17,820 nt of DNA from an uncultured Clostridia bacterium (lineage in GTDB: Bacteria; Bacillota; Clostridia; Oscillospirales; Oscillospiraceae): positions 1-17,820 of the forward strand of contig CAMEIU010000020.1 of assembly GCA_945918815.1 (NCBI GenBank). Direction: 5' to 3'. Under the pieces are notes generated by a model. That model saw only the letters and a program-made list of their open reading frames with translations, had not been told where the DNA came from and did not search any database. Shown here piece by piece: positions 1 to 7,190 of this stretch (within the stretch, counting starts at the first letter, position 1; the number at the start of each line of letters is the position of its first letter). The position numbers and the translations under genes are program-made.

Positions 1-2
1 GG

Positions 3-389
3 GCCGGGAACTACATTTTGTATTTCAAGCAGAGCGATTACATCGAGGATTTCCTCACCACCCTGGGCGCGCCGGTGTGCGCCATGCATATCATGGAGGC
101 CAAGGTGGAAAAGGACCTGCGCAACGGCGTCAACCGAAGGGTCAACTGCGAGACCGCCAACCTGACCAAGGTGGTGGACGCCGCCCAGGAGCAGCTGGCC
201 GCCATCCGCAAGCTGGAAGCCCGCGGCCTGTTCCAGGAGCTGCCGGAAAAGCTGCAAAGGACGGCCCGCCTGCGCAAAGAAAACCCCGAAGCCACCCTCT
301 CCGAATTGGCCCAAATGGAGGACCCTCCCCTGACCAAATCCGCCATTAACCACCGGATGCGCAAACTCCTGGAGCTGGCGAAGGAGTGA
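3..389 (+). CDS. whiA: WhiA, C-terminal part (5' end outside window)
   Basis: The frame is open from the window edge and ends in TGA at 387-389, giving about the last 128 residues. These match the C-terminal region of WhiA, the conserved DNA-binding protein of Gram-positive bacteria. Visible signatures are KDLRNGVNRRVNCETANL near the start, PEKLQRTARLRKENPEATL in the middle and the helix-turn-helix end LTKSAINHRMRKL. WhiA joins a degenerate LAGLIDADG homing-endonuclease-like domain (outside the window) to this helix-turn-helix domain. It is linked to sporulation transcription in actinomycetes and to cell division and chromosome segregation in Bacillus. whiA often lies close to dnaE in clostridia; here a transposase island separates the two. 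Identity is confident from the fragment; nothing can be said about the start or promoter. Confidence 0.95.
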   Translation, partial: AGNYILYFKQSDYIEDFLTTLGAPVCAMHIMEAKVEKDLRNGVNRRVNCETANLTKVVDAAQEQLAAIRKLEARGLFQELPEKLQRTARLRKENPEATLSELAQMEDPPLTKSAINHRMRKLLELAKE

Positions 390-396
390 CACGAAA

Positions 397-527
397 CGGA
401 CGGCCGATGGCCGCCCCTACGCACGGATCGTAGGGGTGCGCACTGCGCGTCCGATAGAAACGGGTACCAACGGACGGCCGATGGCCGCCCCTACGTGCGG
501 ACCGTAGGGGCGCGCATTGCGCGTCCG
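397..527. repeat. REP-like array I, upstream of the RAYT gene
   Basis: Four 25-base hairpin units in alternating orientation: inverted units at 397-421 and 471-495, direct units at 429-453 and 503-527. Read from its head, each unit is CGTAGGGGCG, three stem bases, a loop such as ATC or ATT, three complementary stem bases, then CGTCCG. Each folds into about eight base pairs with a conserved G-T wobble. A 7-base spacer and a 17-base linker (ATAGAAAC, then GGTACCAA) complete a 74-base period. The 5' GTAG followed by an imperfect hairpin is the classic signature of REP sequences recognised by RAYT transposases, and such a gene follows directly. Confidence 0.85.
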
Positions 528-1041
528 CCTAGACTATGTATTTTAGGAGGTCGAAGCAATGAAATATCCAAAACGGAAACCGAATCGTTTAAAAGGTTAT
601 GATTACGCATCCAATGGCGGATATTTCATCACGATCTGCACCAAAAACAAAAAATGTCTATTTTGGGAAGACGGACCTGAGATCCAATTGTCTCCATGGG
701 GCGTGATTGTGGATCAGACGATCAAAGAAATTCCAGAGCATTATTCCGGAATACAATTGGATCATTATGTCGTGATGCCCAATCATGTCCATTTGATTTT
801 ATTGATTGCAGATACCTCCAATCGAGGTCCCACCATTTCCAGAGTGATCAATCAGATGAAGGGCGCTGCAACGAAACGAATCGGAACGCCGGTTTGGCAG
901 AAGTTGTATCACGACCGCATCATCCGCGACGAAGCGGAATATTTGAGAGTCTGGAATTACATCGATATCAATCCTTTGAAATGGAACGAGGATTGCTATT
1001 ATGAAGCATAGCCAAACGGACGGCCAATGGCCGCCCCTACG
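503..1041 (+). mobile_element. RAYT transposon-like unit (REPtron core)
   Basis: The RAYT gene lies between a direct REP unit (503-527) and an inverted REP unit (1017-1041), so the two GTAG heads face outward at both ends. This is the arrangement expected for a RAYT gene carried between its own recognition hairpins. More units of the same family continue on both sides (397-495 and 1049-1216). No target-site duplication is seen, as expected for HUH single-strand transposition. The exact boundaries are inferred from symmetry, not observed from an empty site. Confidence 0.65.
559..1011 (+). CDS. REP-associated tyrosine transposase (RAYT, Y1/HUH, IS200-like)
   Basis: A 150-residue protein of the transposase IS200-like (Y1_Tnp) superfamily, RAYT branch. 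These enzymes cut and rejoin single-stranded DNA at GTAG-headed hairpins through a 5'-phosphotyrosine. Visible features are an N-terminal GGYFITICTKNKKCLF strand, the HUH metal motif PNHVHLI at residues 74-80 (H76 and H78), and a probable catalytic Tyr117 in LYHDRIIRDEAEYLRVW, followed by YIDINPLKW, typical of the family C-terminus. Length fits a complete RAYT. The start is ATG 559 with an AGGAGG ribosome binding site at 545-550, eight bases upstream. Base use is clearly AT-richer than the flanking genes (many AAA, AAT and ATT codons), which suggests later acquisition. The key residues look intact, so activity is possible. The assignment as RAYT rather than a generic IS200 TnpA rests on the flanking hairpins and the sequence style. 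Confidence 0.9.
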   Translation: MKYPKRKPNRLKGYDYASNGGYFITICTKNKKCLFWEDGPEIQLSPWGVIVDQTIKEIPEHYSGIQLDHYVVMPNHVHLILLIADTSNRGPTISRVINQMKGAATKRIGTPVWQKLYHDRIIRDEAEYLRVWNYIDINPLKWNEDCYYEA

Positions 1042-1216
1042 CACGAACCGTAGGGGCGCGCATCGCACGTCCGATAGAAACAGGTACCAACGGACGGCCG
1101 ATGGCAGCGGGTACCAACGGACGGCCGATGGCCACCCCTACGTCCGAACTGTAGGGGCGCGCATTGCGCGTCCGATAGAAACAGGTACCAGCGGACGGCC
1201 GATGGCCGCCCCTATG
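1017..1216. repeat. REP-like array I, downstream of the RAYT gene
   Basis: This continues the same 25-base hairpin family. Inverted units lie at 1017-1041, 1091-1105 (truncated), 1118-1142 and 1192-1216; direct units lie at 1049-1073 and 1150-1174. The 74-base period holds from 1017 to 1091 and from 1118 to 1192. The truncated unit at 1091 runs straight into the linker AGCGGGTACCAA, so it looks like an internal deletion. The last unit ends in CTATG rather than CTACG. The array ends about 50 bases before dnaE; the short AT-rich stretch 1227-1250 between them resembles the tips of the clostridial palindromic elements seen elsewhere in the window. Confidence 0.85.
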
Positions 1217-1268
1217 GGGCACGCGGCTGAAAAATCAATTATCAATTATTCAGAAAGGAGCCACGATC

Positions 1269-4200
1269 ATGGGTTTTGTCCATCTCCATGTGCATACGGA
1301 ATTCAGCCTCCTGGATGGAGCCTGCCGGATCAAGGCGATCATGGACCGGGTCAAGGAGCTGGGGCAGGAGGCTGTGGCCATTACGGACCACGGCGTCATG
1401 TACGGCGTCATTGACTTCTATAAGGCGGCCAAGGCGGCGGGGATCAAGCCCATCATCGGCTGCGAGGTCTATGTGGCTCCCCGGACCCGCCACGACCGGG
1501 TCCACGGCGTGGACAACGAGGCCTGCCATCTGGTCCTGTTGTGCAAGGACGAGACCGGCTACCGGAATCTCAGCTACATGGTCTCCCAATCCTTCGTGGA
1601 CGGCTTCTATGGAAAGCCCAGGGTGGATATGGAGCTGTTAAGGGCCCACCACGAGGGCCTCATCGCCCTGTCCGCCTGCCTGGCGGGCAGGATTCCCCAA
1701 TTGCTCATGGCCAAGGACTACGACGGCGCCAAGGCCGCCGCTTTGGAGCTGTCGGAGCTGTTCGGGCCGGACAATTTTTATCTGGAGCTCCAGGACCACA
1801 AGCTGCCGGAGCAGACCGAGGTCAACCAGGGCGTCCTGCGGATTTCCCGGGAGACGGGCCTGCCCCTGGTGATCACCAACGACGCCCACTACCTCCGCCG
1901 GGAGGACAGCAAGATGCAGGATGTGCTCATGTGCATCCAGATGGGCAAGACCGTGGACGATCCCAACCGGCTGAAATTTGAGACCGACGAATTCTATTTG
2001 AAATCCGAGGAAGAGCTGCGGAAGCTGTTCCCCCAGCAGGCCGAGGCCTTTGCCAATACGGTGAAAATCGCCGAACGCTGCAACCTGGAATTCACCTTCG
2101 GCAAGTATCACCTGCCGGAATTCCAGCTGCCGGAGGGCTATGATTCTCTCACCTACCTCAAGGAGCTTTGCAGCCAGGGCTTTGAAGAGCGTTACAGGGG
2201 CCAGCACCCGGAGTACCGCAAACAGCTGGACTATGAGATCGACATGATCGAGAAGATGGGTTTCACGGACTACTTCCTCATCGTCTCCGACTTCGTCCGC
2301 TACGCCAAGAGCGTGGGCATTCCCGTGGGCCCCGGCCGCGGCAGCGCCGCCGGTTCCATGGTGTCCTACACGTTACATATTACGGACCTGGACCCCATGA
2401 AGTACAACCTCATTTTCGAGCGGTTCCTCAATCCGGAGCGGGTGAGTATGCCGGATTTCGACACCGATTTCAGCCCGGAACGCCGGGGCGAGGTGATGGA
2501 ATACGTCATGGAGAAATACGGGGCGGATCACGTGGCCCAGATCGTCACCTTCGGCACCATGGCCGCCCGGGGCGCCATCCGGGACGTGGGCCGGGCATTG
2601 AACTTCACCTACGCCGAGACCGACGTGGTGGCCAAGCTGGTGCCCACCACCCTGCACATCACCCTGGAGGAGGCCCTGAAGGTCTCGCCCAAGCTCAAGG
2701 AGATGTACGACGCCGACGAGCGGGTCCGCACCCTCATCGATACGGCCCGGGCCATCGAGGGCATGCCCCGGAACACCTCCACCCACGCCGCCGGTGTGGT
2801 CATCACCAAGCGGCCGGTCTATGACTATGTGCCCCTGTCCACCAACGACGACACCATCGTCACCCAGTACACCATGACCACCCTGGAGGAACTGGGCCTC
2901 CTGAAAATGGACTTCCTGGGCCTGAGGAACCTGACGGTCATCGATGACGCGGTGCGGGACATCCACAAGCGGGAGCCGGACTTCGACATGGGGACCATCC
3001 CCGAGGACGACCCGGAGACCTTCGCCATGCTGGCCGAGGGCCGGACCTCCGGCGTGTTCCAGCTGGAGTCCGCGGGCATCACCTCGGTCTGCGTCAACAT
3101 GAAGCCACAGTCCATCGAGGACATCACCGCCATCGTGGCTCTGTACCGGCCCGGTCCCATGGACTCCATTCCCAGGTTCATCAACAGCAAATTCCACCCG
3201 GAGACCATCTCCTACAAGCACCCCAGCCTGGAGCCCATTCTCTCCGTCACTTACGGCTGCATCGTCTACCAGGAGCAGGTTATTGAGATCTTCCGCCGCC
3301 TGGGCGGTTTCAGCCTGGGCCAGGCCGACAACATGCGCCGGGCCATCTCCAAGAAAAAGCAGGCGGTCATCGTCTCCGAGCGGAAGGCCTTCGTCTACGG
3401 CGACCCGGCCCGGAACATCCCCGGCGCCATCGCAAACGGCGTCCCGGAGCAGACGGCCCAGGCCATCTACGACGAAATTCTCGACTTTGCCAACTACGCC
3501 TTCAACAAGGCCCACGCGGTCTGCTACGCCAAGGTGGCCTACGACACGGCCTACTTAAAACGCCACTATCCCAAGGAGTACATGGCGGCCCTCATGACCT
3601 CGGTGCTGGACGGCACCGTGAAGATCGCCGAGTACATGGCCGAGTGCAAGGATCTGGGCATCGCCATTCTGCCGCCGGACCTGAACGAGTCCACGGCGTA
3701 CTTCACCGTGGTGCCGGAGGGCATCCGCTTCGGCCTGGCCGCCGTCAAGAACATCGGCCGCGGCTTCATCGACAAGGTGGTGGCGGAGCGGACGGAGCGG
3801 GGGCCCTATCAGGATCTGGAGGACTTCTGCAGCCGCATGTACGGCTCGGAGCTGAACAAGCGGGCCGTGGAAAACCTGATCAAATGCGGCGCCTGCGACT
3901 GCTTCGGCCTCAAGCGCAGCCAGATGCTCTATATGTATGAGATGGTCATGGACTCCGTGGCCAACAACCGCCGCCGGAACGTGGCGGGCCAGCTGGGCCT
4001 GTTCGACCTGGGCGGCGGGGACGACGGTCCGGTGAGCAAGGTCCAGCCGCCGGACGCGCCGGAGCTGAGCAAGCAGGAGCGCATGGCCATGGAGAAGGAG
4101 GTCACGGGCCTGTATCTCTCCGGCCATCCCATGGACGACTACCGGGAGGCCCTGCGCCAGGCCAACGTGGCGGCCATCGGCGAGATTCTCCAGTGCTTCG

Positions 4201-4730
4201 AGGATGGCGGCGACGACTATGCCGACGAGCAGATTGTCTCCATTGCCGGCGTGGTGCAGCAGGTGAAGATGAAGGCCACCCGGAACAGCACCATGATGGC
4301 CTATGTGACCCTGGAGGACGACACCGGCTCCATGGAGCTGCTGGTGTTCTCCAACGGCCTGGAGCGGTATGGCGGGTATCTCAGCGAAAACGCCGCCGTG
4401 GTGGTGACGGGCAAGCTGTCGGTGCGGGACGAAAAAGCGCCGCAGATGATTCTCAACCAGGCCCGGCCCCTGGGCCAGTGGGAGCCTCAGCCAAGACCGG
4501 CCCAGCCCGCGCCCCGGAATGCCGAACGCATGTATCTCAAGGTGCCCTCGGAGCAGGGCGGCGTCTACCGCCGGACCAAGGCAGTCCTGAACATGTTCCC
4601 CGGCCGTCTGCCCGTGACGCTGTACTTCGCCGACACCAAAATCCGCAGGCAGACCTTCTCCATGGAGGACCCGGACCTGATCAAGGAGCTGAAACAGATC
4701 CTCGGAGAGGCCAACGTGGTGCTGAAATAA
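1269..4730 (+). CDS. dnaE: DNA polymerase III subunit alpha, DnaE type
   Basis: An 1153-residue C-family DNA polymerase that synthesises DNA at the replication fork. The N-terminal PHP domain begins with HLHVHTEFSLLDGA (residues 5-18) and keeps AITDHG, IGCEVYV and TNDAHYL, so its metal site looks intact and may still act as an exonuclease. The palm carries GPGRGSAAGS and the catalytic pair in PDFDTDF (D398 and D400, motif at 395-401); the third aspartate is D548 in LLKMDFLGL. A finger/beta-binding region follows, then an OB fold at about 988-1065 (QIVSIAGVVQQVK onward). Length and order fit DnaE rather than PolC, which has an inserted exonuclease domain. In Firmicutes DnaE usually works with a separate PolC; PolC is not in the window. 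Start ATG 1269 has an AAAGGAG site at 1254-1260. The promoter is not evident, because the upstream region is now REP array. Confidence 0.97.
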   Translation: MGFVHLHVHTEFSLLDGACRIKAIMDRVKELGQEAVAITDHGVMYGVIDFYKAAKAAGIKPIIGCEVYVAPRTRHDRVHGVDNEACHLVLLCKDETGYRNLSYMVSQSFVDGFYGKPRVDMELLRAHHEGLIALSACLAGRIPQLLMAKDYDGAKAAALELSELFGPDNFYLELQDHKLPEQTEVNQGVLRISRETGLPLVITNDAHYLRREDSKMQDVLMCIQMGKTVDDPNRLKFETDEFYLKSEEELRKLFPQQAEAFANTVKIAERCNLEFTFGKYHLPEFQLPEGYDSLTYLKELCSQGFEERYRGQHPEYRKQLDYEIDMIEKMGFTDYFLIVSDFVRYAKSVGIPVGPGRGSAAGSMVSYTLHITDLDPMKYNLIFERFLNPERVSMPDFDTDFSPERRGEVMEYVMEKYGADHVAQIVTFGTMAARGAIRDVGRALNFTYAETDVVAKLVPTTLHITLEEALKVSPKLKEMYDADERVRTLIDTARAIEGMPRNTSTHAAGVVITKRPVYDYVPLSTNDDTIVTQYTMTTLEELGLLKMDFLGLRNLTVIDDAVRDIHKREPDFDMGTIPEDDPETFAMLAEGRTSGVFQLESAGITSVCVNMKPQSIEDITAIVALYRPGPMDSIPRFINSKFHPETISYKHPSLEPILSVTYGCIVYQEQVIEIFRRLGGFSLGQADNMRRAISKKKQAVIVSERKAFVYGDPARNIPGAIANGVPEQTAQAIYDEILDFANYAFNKAHAVCYAKVAYDTAYLKRHYPKEYMAALMTSVLDGTVKIAEYMAECKDLGIAILPPDLNESTAYFTVVPEGIRFGLAAVKNIGRGFIDKVVAERTERGPYQDLEDFCSRMYGSELNKRAVENLIKCGACDCFGLKRSQMLYMYEMVMDSVANNRRRNVAGQLGLFDLGGGDDGPVSKVQPPDAPELSKQERMAMEKEVTGLYLSGHPMDDYREALRQANVAAIGEILQCFEDGGDDYADEQIVSIAGVVQQVKMKATRNSTMMAYVTLEDDTGSMELLVFSNGLERYGGYLSENAAVVVTGKLSVRDEKAPQMILNQARPLGQWEPQPRPAQPAPRNAERMYLKVPSEQGGVYRRTKAVLNMFPGRLPVTLYFADTKIRRQTFSMEDPDLIKELKQILGEANVVLK

Positions 4731-4731
4731 A

Positions 4732-4762
4732 GGTGTCGTTTCGCGACGGATTTGAAATTTGC
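4732..4762 (+). repeat. GGTGTC-hairpin dispersed element, copy 1 (fragment)
   Basis: Directly after the dnaE stop there is GGTGTCG, a TTTCG loop, CGAC, then GGATTTGAAATTTGC. The same plan (GGTGTC or GGTATC, short hairpin, then an ATTTAAAAT-like tail) recurs at 7149 and 15189. Only one arm is present here. It forms a 4-bp stem with no T-run, so it is not a convincing terminator. Confidence 0.5.
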
Positions 4763-4793
4763 GTGGTACCCTCGTGCCTGTTGCAAAGATCCT

Positions 4794-4883
4794 TGCAGGG
4801 CGCGGCGACTCGACGCGCCGTTTGGCAGTTGGTCATGGGACGCAGCTGCCCGCATGCGGCACGTCCAGTGGCCGTGCCCTACA
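4794..4883. repeat. 90-bp inverted hairpin pair, REP-like family II, copy 1
   Basis: One of three 90-bp copies in the window (also 10496-10585 and 16808-16897). It begins TGCAGGGCGCGG (TGTAGGGC in the other copies) and ends GCCCTACA, so the ends are 8-bp inverted repeats. The left half folds as GGCGCG/CGCGCC; the right half folds as GGCACG/CGTGCC. A shared middle, TTTGGCAGTTGG, links them. This copy carries CTCGACG where the others have CCCGACG. It holds no gene. Confidence 0.85.
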
Positions 4884-4894
4884 GAAGGGTTGGC

Positions 4895-4926
4895 TGTCCC
4901 ATAAAGGGCGCTTCCGTATGGGAACA
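4895..4926 (+). other. Inverted repeat / hairpin upstream of the lipoprotein operon
   Basis: TCCCATA (4897-4903) pairs with TATGGGA (4917-4923) around a 13-base loop. It lies between REP family II copy 1 and the promoter at 4980. There is no T-run, so it is not a standard terminator. It could be a protein-binding site or chance. Confidence 0.35.
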
Positions 4927-4979
4927 CTTGGATTTCTCTCTGAAAATTCACAAACGGGCTACAAATCCTCTTGGATTTA

Positions 4980-4988
4980 TGTTATACT
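4980..4988 (+). promoter_or_regulatory. Putative extended -10 promoter of the lipoprotein/two-component operon
   Basis: TGTTATACT at 4980-4988 fits an extended -10 box (TG, one base, TATACT). No good -35 hexamer lies 17 bases upstream, which an extended -10 promoter can tolerate. The surrounding sequence is AT-rich compared with the genes on either side, and the start codon of the lipoprotein follows 36 bases downstream. Confidence 0.5.
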
Positions 4989-5024
4989 CTTAATTTGGAT
5001 GAAACTCGGAAAGGAGGGCGGCGT

Positions 5025-6362
5025 ATGAGGCGCGGAAAACGAATCCTGGCGTTGCTGGGCGGTTTTTTGCTGGCGTTTCTGCTGACGGGCTGTGTGCAGT
5101 CGGCGGAGGAGCTCTATGCGCTGCCCAGACAGTCGGACGCCTATTACGATCTCCAGGCGGCCATCGACACGGTGCTGACCGGCGGCGCGGATTATTCCGG
5201 CCCCATGACCGGCTCCAACCAGCAGGCCGTGCAGCTGGCGGACCTGGACGGCGACGGCGACGACGAGGCCCTTGTGTTCATCAAGACCAGCGGCGAGCGG
5301 CCCTTGAAGGTCTATATTTTCGACCGGGAAGGCGGCTCCGACTCCTATGAGAACGTAGCGGTCATCGAGGGCGACGGCAGCGCCTTTGATTCCGTGGACT
5401 ATGTGCAGCTGGACGGCCAGCCGGGGCTGGAGCTTTTGGTGGGGCGGCAGCTGAGCAATCAGGTGCTCCAATCCCTCAGCGTCTACTCCTACACCGGCGA
5501 GCGGATGGTGGAGCTCATGTCGGCCAACTACTCCGAATACGCCCTGGTGGACCTGGACGGCGACAACTGCCGCGACGTGTTCCTCCTGCGGCTGGAAACG
5601 GAGGAACGGACCGGCGTGGCGGAGCTGTACCGCTGGCGGGAGGGCCAGATGACCCGGGACCAGGAGGCGAACCTGTCCGTGGGCGCCCTGGCAGTGAAGC
5701 GGATCATCACCGGACAGATGTGCGAAGGGGTTCCGGCGGTGTTTGTGGCCTCCAGCTACGGGGAGGACAGCCTGATCACGGACATTTTTGCCTTCCGGGA
5801 CCAGACCTTCCAGAACGTCTCCAACCATGGAGAGACGGGCCTCAGCGTCCAGACCGTGCGGAATTATAACGTCTACGCCACGGACATCGACGAGGACGGC
5901 CTGATCGAGCTGCCCATGCTGGTGGCCCTGCCCAGTGCCACGGCGGAGGAAACCTATTGGACCATCGATTGGTACAATTTGAAATTGGACGGCAGCAAGG
6001 ATATGAAGCTGACCACCTATCACAACTATCTGGGCGGCTGGTATCTGATTCTGCCGGACCGGTTCCATGGGCAGATCTCCATGGGCCGCAGTGAAGAGGT
6101 GTCCGGCGTCCGGGGCTATTCCGTCCAGAGGTGGAACGGCCGCGAGCAGGCGCCCGACGATATTTTCACGGTCTACGCCTTCACCGGCGAGGACCGGGGG
6201 GAGCTGGCGGTGGCCGACGGACGATTCCTGCTGGCGGAAAAGGGCGACACCGCATACGCGGCGTCCCTGGGCGATTGCGACTGGGCCAGAACCCTGACCC
6301 AGGAGGATCTGATTGCAATGTTTCATTTTATCCATCTGGATTGGAACTCCGGCGAACGGTAA
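5025..6362 (+). CDS. Lipoprotein with Asp-rich FG-GAP/VCBS-like repeats
   Basis: A 445-residue protein with a lipoprotein signal: basic MRRGKR, a hydrophobic stretch, then the lipobox LLTGC with the lipidated Cys23. It should be anchored on the outer face of the membrane. Three Asp-rich loops resemble calcium-binding FG-GAP/VCBS blades: LADLDGDGDDEALVF (around D73-D80), ALVDLDGDNCRDVFLL (around D176-D180) and ATDIDEDGLIELPML (around D287-D291). This suggests a beta-propeller. ATG 5025 is chosen over the in-frame TTG at 4971 because AAGGAGG at 5011-5017 sits seven bases upstream and it gives a proper signal peptide. It is the first gene of an apparent operon with the response regulator (15-base gap) and kinase. 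Inference: it may sense or modulate the kinase signal at the cell surface. The exact function is unknown and I do not recognise a named family member. Confidence 0.85.
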   Translation: MRRGKRILALLGGFLLAFLLTGCVQSAEELYALPRQSDAYYDLQAAIDTVLTGGADYSGPMTGSNQQAVQLADLDGDGDDEALVFIKTSGERPLKVYIFDREGGSDSYENVAVIEGDGSAFDSVDYVQLDGQPGLELLVGRQLSNQVLQSLSVYSYTGERMVELMSANYSEYALVDLDGDNCRDVFLLRLETEERTGVAELYRWREGQMTRDQEANLSVGALAVKRIITGQMCEGVPAVFVASSYGEDSLITDIFAFRDQTFQNVSNHGETGLSVQTVRNYNVYATDIDEDGLIELPMLVALPSATAEETYWTIDWYNLKLDGSKDMKLTTYHNYLGGWYLILPDRFHGQISMGRSEEVSGVRGYSVQRWNGREQAPDDIFTVYAFTGEDRGELAVADGRFLLAEKGDTAYAASLGDCDWARTLTQEDLIAMFHFIHLDWNSGER

Positions 6363-6377
6363 TGAAGGAGTATGGGA

Positions 6378-7064
6378 ATGAAGAAAGTTCTGATTTTGGA
6401 AGACGAGGTCAGCATCCGCAGCTTTGTGGTCATCAACCTGAAGCGTGCGGGCTATGAGGCCATCGAGGCCGGGACCGGTATGGAGGCCCTGGAGCAGCTG
6501 AAAAACAACCCGGACGTGGGCGTGGCGATTCTCGACATCATGCTGCCGGACATCGACGGCTTTGAGGTCTGCCGGAACATCCGCGCCACGGACAAGCAGA
6601 TCGGCATCATCATGCTGACGGCCCGGGCTCAGGAGATGGACAAGGTCACCGGCCTCATGACCGGCGCCGACGACTATATCACCAAGCCCTTCAGCCCCGC
6701 GGAGCTGACGGCCCGGATTGACGCGCTGTACCGCCGGGTGGGCAACGACACGGGCAAGGACGCCGAGGAAATCCAGCAGGGGCCCTTTGTGCTCAACACC
6801 CGCAACCGAACCCTGGACAAGGCGGGACGCCGGGTGAAGCTGACCCAGGTGGAATACGCCATCATGAAGCTGTTCATGCAGAATCCCGGCCGGGCCCTCT
6901 CCCGGGAGGACATCCTGGCCGCCGTCTGGGGCCGGGACTACGACGGCGAACTGAAAATCGTGGACGTCAACATCCGCCGCCTGCGCATCAAAATCGAGGA
7001 CGACACCGCCAACCCCACCTATATCACCTCGGTCTGGGGCTTCGGCTACAAATGGGGCGCGTAA
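6378..7064 (+). CDS. OmpR/PhoB-family response regulator
   Basis: A 228-residue two-component regulator. The receiver domain (about 1-118) has the acidic pocket LILEDE (E8, D9), phosphoacceptor D53 in VAILDIMLPDIDGFEV, T81 in IMLTARA and K103 in ITKPFSP. The C-terminal winged helix (about 130-228) shows ALSREDILAAVWGRDY and VNIRRLRIKIE, typical of OmpR-type DNA binding. ATG 6378 (MKKVLILEDE) is preferred over ATG 6372 because AAGGAG at 6365-6370 is seven bases upstream of 6378 and only one from 6372. It follows the lipoprotein gene closely and precedes the histidine kinase, its likely partner, although a 220-base gap with a palindromic element separates them. Target genes cannot be read from sequence. 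Confidence 0.95.
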   Translation: MKKVLILEDEVSIRSFVVINLKRAGYEAIEAGTGMEALEQLKNNPDVGVAILDIMLPDIDGFEVCRNIRATDKQIGIIMLTARAQEMDKVTGLMTGADDYITKPFSPAELTARIDALYRRVGNDTGKDAEEIQQGPFVLNTRNRTLDKAGRRVKLTQVEYAIMKLFMQNPGRALSREDILAAVWGRDYDGELKIVDVNIRRLRIKIEDDTANPTYITSVWGFGYKWGA

Positions 7065-7122
7065 ATTATCTGCGCACCTTTGTGCCCCCTTCGAGGGGCT
7101 GTTCCTGAATGCGTAATGAATG

Positions 7123-7190
7123 ATGAATATGGAAGAATGAATAATTATGGTGTCCCTTTGGGACAATTTAAATCATTCTTCCCTATTCAT
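7123..7190. repeat. Palindromic element between the response regulator and kinase genes (GGTGTC family, copy 2)
   Basis: ATGAATATGGAAGAATGA (7123-7140) pairs with TCATTCTTCCCTATTCAT (7173-7190) with one mismatch. Between them lies GGTGTCCC, TTT, GGGAC and AATTTAAAT, where GTCCC (7152-7156) and GGGAC (7160-7164) form an inner hairpin. The inner core matches the copies at 4732 and 15189. The whole is a small non-coding MITE-like palindrome in the middle of a two-component operon. Without a T-run it probably does not stop transcription, but it may affect mRNA stability. Confidence 0.65.

Noticed and set aside
397..1216. Regular 74-base repeat spacing that might suggest a CRISPR array
   Set aside because: The intervening segments are also repeated (shared spacer and linker), units alternate in orientation, there are no cas genes, and a RAYT gene lies in the middle.
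2373..3515. Long - strand open frame inside dnaE
   Set aside because: Composition is the repetitive Gly/Asp/Val/His pattern expected opposite a GC-rich gene; the + strand has clear polymerase motifs throughout.
4732..4762. Hairpin after dnaE as a transcription terminator
   Set aside because: The stem is only four base pairs and no T-run follows; the same core recurs elsewhere as a dispersed element.
4971..5024. Extended start of the lipoprotein at TTG 4971
   Set aside because: It would put a non-signal stretch in front of the basic n-region and lipobox and would overlap the -10 box; ATG 5025 has an ideal ribosome site.
7084..7099. GCCCC/GGGGC hairpin after the response regulator as a terminator
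   Set aside because: Five base pairs followed by TGTTCC with no T-run; the kinase gene downstream is likely in the same operon.
4977..7166. Long open frame of 729 codons on the - strand opposite the lipoprotein and response regulator genes
   Set aside because: It is the antisense shadow of two well-supported genes in GC-rich DNA, with low-complexity His/Gly/Val/Asp-rich sequence and no recognisable domain.
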